Shown here: piece after piece, positions 5,541-10,194 of the stretch
Layout of the letters: each line of letters opens with the position of its first letter
How positions within the stretch are numbered: the stretch's first letter is position 1
Assembly (NCBI GenBank): GCA_028866335.1
Contig: JAGWIL010000043.1
Span: forward strand, 1 to 10,194
Length of the DNA stretch: 10,194 nucleotides
Origin: Rhodospirillales bacterium
GTDB lineage: Bacteria > Pseudomonadota > Alphaproteobacteria > Acetobacterales > Acetobacteraceae
Direction of reading: 5' to 3'
Translations under genes and position numbers: made by a program
The notes under the pieces: model-generated
Seen by the model: the letters and a program-made list of their open reading frames with translations, nothing else
Databases searched by the model: none
Told to the model about the DNA's origin: nothing

Positions 5541-5867
5541 ATGACACGCTCAGAATTGATCGCTGGATTAGCGGAGGACAACCCGCATCTTACCATGTCA
5601 GATGTGGAGAAAATTGTCTCTGCACTTTTTGACGAAATGACATCCGCTCTTGCCCGTGGTGAGAGGGTGGAATTGCGCGGTTTTGGGGCCTTAACGGTAA
5701 AACGCAGGCAGGCGCGTTCCGGTCGTAACCCTCGCACGGGTGAGACCGTTGAGGTCGCTCAAAAATCGGTTCCTTTCTTTAAGGCTGGCAAAGAACTGCG
5801 TGAACGGATTAACAAGCCGGCTTCTACCCCGGTTGCGGCCAAAAAGAATGGCGGAGTAAAAAGCTGA
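5541..5867 (+). CDS. ihfB: Integration host factor subunit beta
   Basis: This 108-aa protein is of the HU/IHF family. IHF is a heterodimer with IhfA that bends DNA by about 160 degrees at specific sites and organises the nucleoid, transcription and recombination. The N-terminal helices ([18 protein letters not shown] through FDEMTSAL) and the strand [15 protein letters not shown] are typical. The beta-arm motif GRNPRTGE carries P64, the proline that intercalates into DNA. It ends with ELRERIN and an extra tail of about 16 residues rich in Lys/Ala that E. coli IhfB (94 aa) lacks. The TSDVEKIV-type start and the RG(F)GxL spacing favour IhfB over HU. A G-rich ribosome binding site is 4 nt from the ATG. 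The stop overlaps the lapA start. Confidence 0.92.
   Translation: MTRSELIAGLAEDNPHLTMSDVEKIVSALFDEMTSALARGERVELRGFGALTVKRRQARSGRNPRTGETVEVAQKSVPFFKAGKELRERINKPASTPVAAKKNGGVKS
5853..5866 (+). promoter_or_regulatory. Ribosome binding site and CTG start of lapA
   Basis: GGAG (5853-5856) lies 7 nt before CTG (5864-5866), which overlaps the ihfB stop TGA (5865-5867) as CTGA. This mirrors the common ATGA coupling arrangement. In this frame, between the stop at 5810-5812 and the GTG at 5936, there is no ATG, GTG or TTG. Confidence 0.65.
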
Positions 5868-6154
5868 AAACGGTTAAGTTTTTAATTGGTTTCCTGCTCG
5901 TTTTAGCGCTGGTTGTATTTGTTTTATCAAACCGGGTGCCGGTGCTGATAGGGTTTTGGCCGTTCGGTGTCGCCTCAGCTTGGCTTGGGCCGGTTGTTAT
6001 CGCGGCGTTGGCTTTAGGGTTTTTTGTTGGGCTGCTTGCGGCCATGCCAAAGCAGTTTCAATGGCGTAGGCGCGCACGCACAGCAGAAAAGCGTCTGGCT
6101 GAACTGCCAGTGGCGGCGGGAAACAACGTGGCGCCGCCAACCGTTCTAAAATGA
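5864..6154 (+). CDS. lapA: LapA-domain inner-membrane protein, CTG start
   Basis: From the CTG the product is 96 aa: [20 protein letters not shown] then SNRVPV, a membrane segment at about 6-21, a second one at about 40-60 ([20 protein letters not shown]), and a basic cytosolic tail ([16 protein letters not shown]) that looks helical. This is the LapA/YciS architecture; in E. coli LapA works with LapB in controlling lipopolysaccharide synthesis, and the role here is inferred from that. Starting at the next possible codon, GTG 5936, would delete the first membrane segment, so it is unlikely. Automatic annotation may therefore give a shortened or missing gene. The location between ihfB and pyrF/trpF is the usual alphaproteobacterial one. 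Confidence 0.82.
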   Translation: MKTVKFLIGFLLVLALVVFVLSNRVPVLIGFWPFGVASAWLGPVVIAALALGFFVGLLAAMPKQFQWRRRARTAEKRLAELPVAAGNNVAPPTVLK

Positions 6155-6164
6155 GTCTCAGACG

Positions 6165-6851
6165 ATGAAGCGATTGATTGCGGCGATTGATACGCAGGAT
6201 GTTTTGCGCGCGCAGGAGTTGGTGCGGGCTGTTGCGCCGCATTCTGGATTAATCAAGCTTGGCCTTGAGTTTTTTCTGCGCAATGGGCCAGAGGGTTTCC
6301 GGGCGGTAACGCAGGGCGTGGACGTTTTTCTTGATCTCAAGCTGTTCGATATACCTAATACTGTCGCGGGAGCGGTGCGGTCTCTGTTGCCTTTGGAGCC
6401 AAAGCTGCTGACTGTTCATGCCAGTGGAGGTACCAAAATGATTGCCGCCGCCGCCGAAGTCGCAGCACAGGCGAAAGAAAAGCGCCCAAAAATTTTGGCG
6501 GTTACGGTGCTGACGAGCTTCGATGAGACCGGTTTGGCGGAGACTGGGGTGGCCGGGGGCGCAGCGCAACAGGTGCTTCGCTTGGCGCGTTTGGCCTTGG
6601 CGGCCGGGGCGGATGGCTTGGTCTGCTCACCGCATGAAATAAAACTGTTGCGTGAGGAATTTGGTACGAAGCCGCTGTTGGTTGTTCCGGGCATACGCCC
6701 TGCCGGAGCGGAACTTGGTGATCAGGCGCGGGTCATGACGCCGGAACAAGCCGTGGCCGCTGGCGCGGATTATATCGTGGTGGGCCGGCCCATCACAGGT
6801 GTCTCAAATCCGGCGGAGGCTGCTGCTGCAATTGCGGACGCGATTAGATGA
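6165..6851 (+). CDS. pyrF: Orotidine 5'-phosphate decarboxylase PyrF
   Basis: This 228-aa TIM-barrel enzyme catalyses the last step of UMP synthesis, decarboxylation of OMP. Conserved active-site residues are visible: D9 in AAIDT, K31 in IKLGLEF, and the DxKxxD motif D57-K59-D62 in DLKLFDIPNT. VVPGIRPAG is the phosphate-gripping loop region and VVGRPIT the C-terminal arginine loop. The length is typical of bacterial PyrF. It starts 10 nt after the lapA stop with a poor ribosome binding site and overlaps trpF by 4 nt (ATGA), so it is translated in an ihfB-lapA-pyrF-trpF unit. Confidence 0.95.
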   Translation: MKRLIAAIDTQDVLRAQELVRAVAPHSGLIKLGLEFFLRNGPEGFRAVTQGVDVFLDLKLFDIPNTVAGAVRSLLPLEPKLLTVHASGGTKMIAAAAEVAAQAKEKRPKILAVTVLTSFDETGLAETGVAGGAAQQVLRLARLALAAGADGLVCSPHEIKLLREEFGTKPLLVVPGIRPAGAELGDQARVMTPEQAVAAGADYIVVGRPITGVSNPAEAAAAIADAIR

Positions 6852-7471
6852 GCCTGGTTAAGATTTGCGGCATTAATAGTGCTGAGGCATTCGATGCGGC
6901 GGTGGAAGCAGGAGCGGATTTTATTGGCTTTGTGTTCTTTCCGGCATCGCCGCGTTTTGTGACGGGAATTGAGGCAAAGCTGCTTACAGAGCGCCATGCG
7001 GGCGGGCCAAAGCGCGTTGGGCTGTTCGTTAACCCGCAGATAGATGAAATCGACGATATTTTGCAGAATGTGTCTTTGGATATTCTGCAGATACACGGGG
7101 CACCTGAGCGTATTGAAGCATTGAGAGATCGCTTCGGAAGGCCGGTATGGCGCCAGCTTGGTGCCGAGACGGAAGCGGATTTCCCGTTGCGGGATGAGGT
7201 TTCTGATGGCTTCGTTGTGGAAGCTAAGCCGCCCAAGGGGGCCACAAGGCCAGGCGGAAACGCCGTTTTGGCGAATTGGGAGCTGCTTTCGCGCTTCAAA
7301 CCGGCAAAGCCCTGGTTGCTTGCCGGTGGGTTGAACGTAGGAAACGTCGCGGAGGGCCTGCGCCTTACGGGCGCTTCAGGAGCGGACGTATCCTCTGGGG
7401 TGGAAAGCGCGCCAGGCCGTAAGGACCCAGCGCTCATTAGAGCCTTCGTGGCGGCGGTTAAAGCAAGATAG
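6848..7471 (+). CDS. trpF: Phosphoribosylanthranilate isomerase TrpF
   Basis: This 207-aa barrel enzyme isomerises N-(5-phosphoribosyl)anthranilate to CdRP, the third step of tryptophan synthesis. The catalytic C7 is in VKICGI and the catalytic aspartate D180 in GADVSSGVE. GADFIGFVFFPASPR, LQIHG and LAGGLNVGNV are the family's phosphate and substrate loops. Its ATG overlaps the pyrF stop (ATGA, 6848-6851), which indicates translational coupling. In many alphaproteobacteria trpB and trpA follow directly; here the operon ends and the next gene is convergent, 6 bp away. Confidence 0.95.
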   Translation: MSLVKICGINSAEAFDAAVEAGADFIGFVFFPASPRFVTGIEAKLLTERHAGGPKRVGLFVNPQIDEIDDILQNVSLDILQIHGAPERIEALRDRFGRPVWRQLGAETEADFPLRDEVSDGFVVEAKPPKGATRPGGNAVLANWELLSRFKPAKPWLLAGGLNVGNVAEGLRLTGASGADVSSGVESAPGRKDPALIRAFVAAVKAR

Positions 7472-7477
7472 GTTGGT

Positions 7478-8227
7478 TCAGTTTACGTATTTTTCAACGT
7501 AAGGCTGCAATGTTTGGGCGATGCGGGTCATGCCTTCGCGGTTAGGATGCAAAGCAGGTTCCGACGGAACCAAATCTGGGTCAACGAACAGGCTGGAATT
7601 AACCTTCCCATCTTTCATAAATAGCCCGCTTAGGTTGATATAAGTGACATCTTGGCTGCCGACATAAGCTTTGGCCAGGGCGGCGTTGGTGGTCACGGTC
7701 TGTTTATCTACCCAGGCGCTGCGTATCGAAGGCAGCACACCAAGAAGAAAAATATGCGCATCGGGCAAACGGTTGTGCGTGTTCGCCACCACGGATTCAA
7801 TTGCGGGCACGGTCATGGCCGTATCCCAATGCACCCGACCGAAATTATTTGCGCCGATTAAGATAATCGCGAGTTTCGGATGCAATCCGGTCACTTGGCC
7901 GTGGTCCAATCGCCAGATCAGACTGGCTGTAGTGTCCCCGATAAAACCAAAATCAAGTGCACCGTAAGGCGCGTAGTATTTGTCCCAGACGGGTTTTATA
8001 TCGTCATAGCCGTGGCCGCCTTGGCGTTGCCAGTAATATGTAATTGAATCGCCAAGCCAGACGATTTTGGCGTCACGTTGGGTGTCTCTCTCGGCCAAGC
8101 TCGTATGCCAGCGTGTGTTCCACCATGGCAGGTCGGTGCGGCCAATGGGTGCTTCAGCCAGGTTAACATTCGCCAAAGCCGCGGCGGGAAAAAGCAGGCC
8201 CACCGCCAGCCAGAGCAGGCGCTTCAT
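7478..8227 (-). CDS. Secreted SGNH/GDSL-family hydrolase, atypical active site
   Basis: This 249-aa protein has a type I signal peptide (MKRLLWLAVGLLFPAAALA, cleavage likely after residue 19), so it is periplasmic or exported. Block I is IVWLGDSITYYW with nucleophile S61. Block II gives G97 in FGFIGDTTAS, and block III is IGANNFG (N127), with Asn where Asp is common. Block V contains H227 in ALHPNREGM, but the residue three before it, normally the triad aspartate, is P224, with E223 beside it. It resembles the PAF-acetylhydrolase beta-like esterases, and the substrate is unknown. The ATG overlaps the uppP stop (ATGA), which fixes the start and shows translational coupling, so a role in envelope polymers or lipids is a reasonable guess. 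Confidence 0.85.
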   Translation of the reverse strand: MKRLLWLAVGLLFPAAALANVNLAEAPIGRTDLPWWNTRWHTSLAERDTQRDAKIVWLGDSITYYWQRQGGHGYDDIKPVWDKYYAPYGALDFGFIGDTTASLIWRLDHGQVTGLHPKLAIILIGANNFGRVHWDTAMTVPAIESVVANTHNRLPDAHIFLLGVLPSIRSAWVDKQTVTTNAALAKAYVGSQDVTYINLSGLFMKDGKVNSSLFVDPDLVPSEPALHPNREGMTRIAQTLQPYVEKYVN

Positions 8228-9057
8228 AGCCCAACCGTCAACAGCAGGAAGGCTCCAGCCCCGGCTATGGCGCAATAAGCGGCGAACGGTTTCAGCGCCC
8301 AATCGTCATGTTCTTTGAAGTAGCGCATCAGAAAGGCGGTGCTGGCATAGGCGACAATGCCTGACGTGATTGCTGCAACCAGGGATACGCCAAGCAGAGC
8401 GTGCAGCTCATGCCGGTGTATAAGCTTGGGAACTTCTGCAACACCCGCAGCCACAATAACCGGGGTGCCCATCAGGAAGGAAAATTTTGCCGCACCAGCA
8501 TGAGACACGCCGCGCTTAAGCCCGCCAACGATGGCGGCGCCGGAGCGCGAAATACCGGGCAGAAACGCCAGACACTGGAACAGCCCGATGACCAAAGCGT
8601 CCAGATAAGAAATATTGCCCTGACGCAAATGGCGGCTGCGCAAACGCTCGCCCAACAGCAGCAGGCCAGCATTGGCAACAAGGAATATGCAGGCAATGAG
8701 TGGGCTGCCAAACAGATGCGCTATGTGTTTTTTGAACAACCCGCCGATGATCACCGCAGGGAGCGTTGCGACAATAAGCTTGCCCAGTAAGCCCCGGGCC
8801 GCGGCGTTTTCCTCGGCGTAACCCAGCCCGAGCAGGCCGCGCGCCATGACCAGCCACTCAACGTAGAAATATACGATTAACCCGGCAGCCGTGCCAAGGT
8901 GCAGCATGACAAGAAAGGGCAAAAACCCAGGAGCGCTTTGGTCTATGCCCCAATGCAGCAATGCGGGAACAATAACCGCATGGCCGAGTGAGCTGACGGG
9001 GAACAGTTCTGTCGCGCCTTGAAGAGCAGCGAAGAGAACGGCATGCATCAAATCCAT
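8224..9057 (-). CDS. uppP: Undecaprenyl-diphosphate phosphatase UppP (BacA)
   Basis: This 277-aa polytopic inner-membrane enzyme dephosphorylates undecaprenyl diphosphate, recycling the lipid carrier for peptidoglycan and other cell-wall polymers; over-expression gives bacitracin resistance in E. coli. The (E/Q)xxxE motif is Q13-E17 in LQGATELFPVSSLGH with H26. The second motif is FLPGISRSGAA (R171), where the usual final threonine of PGxSRSxxT is alanine. About eight membrane helices are visible and the length matches E. coli UppP (273 aa). AAAGGAG lies 6 nt before the ATG at 9057, a strong ribosome binding site. The hydrolase gene follows with a 4-nt overlap. Confidence 0.94.
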   Translation of the reverse strand: MDLMHAVLFAALQGATELFPVSSLGHAVIVPALLHWGIDQSAPGFLPFLVMLHLGTAAGLIVYFYVEWLVMARGLLGLGYAEENAAARGLLGKLIVATLPAVIIGGLFKKHIAHLFGSPLIACIFLVANAGLLLLGERLRSRHLRQGNISYLDALVIGLFQCLAFLPGISRSGAAIVGGLKRGVSHAGAAKFSFLMGTPVIVAAGVAEVPKLIHRHELHALLGVSLVAAITSGIVAYASTAFLMRYFKEHDDWALKPFAAYCAIAGAGAFLLLTVGL

Positions 9058-9072
9058 AAAATCTCCTTTGGG

Positions 9073-9144
9073 CTAGCGCGGAACCGAGTCTTGCCCCATC
9101 TGCTGCATTGCAGAAATCTCGTCCGCCGTTAAGTCAAAGGTCAT
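9073..9144 (-). other. Tiny open frame (23 aa) upstream of uppP, possible remnant or leader
   Basis: The frame reads MTFDLTADEISAMQQMGQD then SVPR and a TAG stop, 15 nt before uppP. The phrase 'FDLTADEI-A-M' resembles C-terminal tails of aldo/keto reductases, so it could be a gene remnant. It could also be chance in a promoter region; TTGACT inside it (minus strand, 9137-9132) might be a -35 box for uppP. A stop lies seven codons upstream of the ATG. Its ATG overlaps the divergent transporter start in CATG. I cannot claim it is translated. Confidence 0.2.
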
Positions 9145-10194
9145 GCAAGTCTTGTCTAATTCTCACTCCCGCGCCTTACCTTCTCGTCAGATCGTTTGGC
9201 TTCTTGCGGTCTCATGCGGCATTGTGGTCGCCAATATTTATTATTCCCAGCCATTATTAAGTTTGATTGGGCCGGCGCTGCATATGCGGCCCAGAGCGGA
9301 AAGCCTGATTGTAAGCCTGACACAGCTTGGATACGCTTCAGGGTTGATTTTTCTGGTGCCATTGGGGGATTTGGTGGAAAATCGCCGGCTGGTGGTGGTA
9401 ACCGTTGCCGCGGCTATTTTACCGCTTCTGCTCGCGGGGGTGGCCTGGAATGGGCAGGTTATGCTGGTGGTATCGGCATTGATCGGCCTCACCTCGGTAG
9501 CGGTTCAGATGCTTATCCCCATCGCGGCGCATCTAACCCCAGAAGCTTCGCGCGGCAGAATCGTTGGGCTTGTAACCAGTGGGCTGCTCTTTGGTATTCT
9601 ATTCTCGCGGCCAATTGCTTCAATGATAGCGGCGGTATCTTCCTGGCGTTTGGTTTTCTTTATCTCCGCGGCGCTAATGGCTGGGCTTGCCTTGCTGTTG
9701 AGCCGGGCGCTTCCCTACCGGAAGCCCGAAGCCAACCACCACTATGGATCATTGCTCGTTTCCTTATTCAGCTTACCGTTGCGTTTTCCTATATTAAGGC
9801 AAAGGGCGGCTTATCAGGCGGCTGCGTTCGCGGGGTTTTCATTGTTCTGGACCGGCGCGCCGCTTTTTTTGACGCATGAATTTGGCTTCACGCAATGGGG
9901 TATTGCTTTGTTTGCGCTGGCCGGAGCGGCCGGGGCGTTCGCGGCTCCGGCGGCCGGGCATCTTGCTGATCGGGGTTATACCAAAGCAGGCACATTAGCG
10001 TCTCTGCTGGGGGTAACGCTGGCTTTCGCAATTGCGGCGGTTGGGGCTTGTTTTCATTCTGTGCTGGTTCTGGCACTGGCGGCAATCATGCTGGATGCGG
10101 CCGTACAGACAAGCTTGGTGCTAGGGCAGCGTTCCATATATGTGCTGGCACCGGAACTGCGCTCTCGCATGAATGGCATCTTCATGGCCATGTT
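9143..10194 (+). CDS. Major facilitator superfamily transporter (truncated by window end)
   Basis: The frame stays open from the ATG at 9143 to the window end (350 codons, 3' end missing). After a polar 15-residue start comes membrane helix 1 (IVWLLAVSCGIVVANIYY) with the 'ANIYYSQPLL' signature of YnfM-like 12-helix transporters. Motif A between helices 2 and 3 is GDLVENRR (75-82). Further helices include VMLVVSALIGLTSVAVQ, the motif-C-like region GLVTSGLLFGILFSRPIAS, and a second half with AAGHLADRG as the partial motif-A repeat after helix 8. Such proteins are proton-driven exporters of drugs or metabolites; the substrate is unknown. AAAGG (9136-9140) is only 2 nt from the ATG, so the TTG at 9152 is an alternative start. 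It diverges from uppP. Confidence 0.85.
   Translation, partial: MQVLSNSHSRALPSRQIVWLLAVSCGIVVANIYYSQPLLSLIGPALHMRPRAESLIVSLTQLGYASGLIFLVPLGDLVENRRLVVVTVAAAILPLLLAGVAWNGQVMLVVSALIGLTSVAVQMLIPIAAHLTPEASRGRIVGLVTSGLLFGILFSRPIASMIAAVSSWRLVFFISAALMAGLALLLSRALPYRKPEANHHYGSLLVSLFSLPLRFPILRQRAAYQAAAFAGFSLFWTGAPLFLTHEFGFTQWGIALFALAGAAGAFAAPAAGHLADRGYTKAGTLASLLGVTLAFAIAAVGACFHSVLVLALAAIMLDAAVQTSLVLGQRSIYVLAPELRSRMNGIFMAM

Noticed and set aside
7483..7502. TTACGT/ACGTAA inverted repeat at the 3' end of the hydrolase gene, near the trpF stop
   Set aside because: Low-GC 6-bp arms inside coding sequence with an A/T loop; could be chance and is not a convincing terminator.
9196..9879. A 227-codon plus-strand frame at the right side
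   Set aside because: It is in another frame of the transporter gene. The frame from 9143 gives a clear membrane protein with MFS motifs and stays open to the window end.
1..10194. Mobile elements, CRISPR arrays, tRNA or rRNA genes
   Set aside because: No transposase-like frame, regularly spaced repeat array, or cloverleaf/rRNA signature was found; the genes look like a uniform chromosomal set.

Overview
The window reads as ordinary chromosomal housekeeping DNA from an alphaproteobacterium, most likely an acetic-acid-bacterium relative (Acetobacteraceae). This assignment is inferred from three things: the gene order zapA - 6S RNA - ihfB - lapA - pyrF - trpF, the alphaproteobacterial style of ZapA and UppP, and a DhnA-type class I aldolase next to thiE. 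It is not based on any database match. No insertion sequence, phage gene, CRISPR array, tRNA or rRNA was seen.

Left part (1-2570): the first codons of an ArsR-type repressor (minus strand) lie behind a strongly palindromic operator-like element. Next come epmB (minus) and epmA (plus), divergent and only 23 bp apart. Together they predict that elongation factor P is activated by (R)-beta-lysylation; efp itself is not in the window. A perfect 2 x 29 bp tandem repeat precedes a small lipoprotein gene.

Middle left (2577-4640, all minus): an unrecognised 136-aa protein, class I fructose-bisphosphate aldolase and thiamine-phosphate synthase run in one direction, probably as an operon. A stable hairpin sits between aldolase and thiE.

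Middle right (4680-7471, all plus): a small helical protein and the FtsZ-ring protein ZapA are followed by a 320-bp gap holding a well-supported 6S RNA and a probable ihfB promoter. Then ihfB, lapA, pyrF and trpF follow almost without gaps. The most interesting reading is that lapA has no ATG, GTG or TTG able to give the complete protein. It appears to start at a CTG overlapping the ihfB stop codon, with a well-placed ribosome binding site.

Right part (7478-10194): uppP (undecaprenyl diphosphate phosphatase) and a secreted SGNH/GDSL hydrolase form a translationally coupled minus-strand pair. The hydrolase lacks the usual DxxH aspartate. Divergent from them is a major facilitator transporter gene that runs off the right edge.

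I found no convincing wholly new system. The points worth following up are the CTG start, the operator with three half-sites, the tandem repeat, the atypical hydrolase and the 6S RNA.
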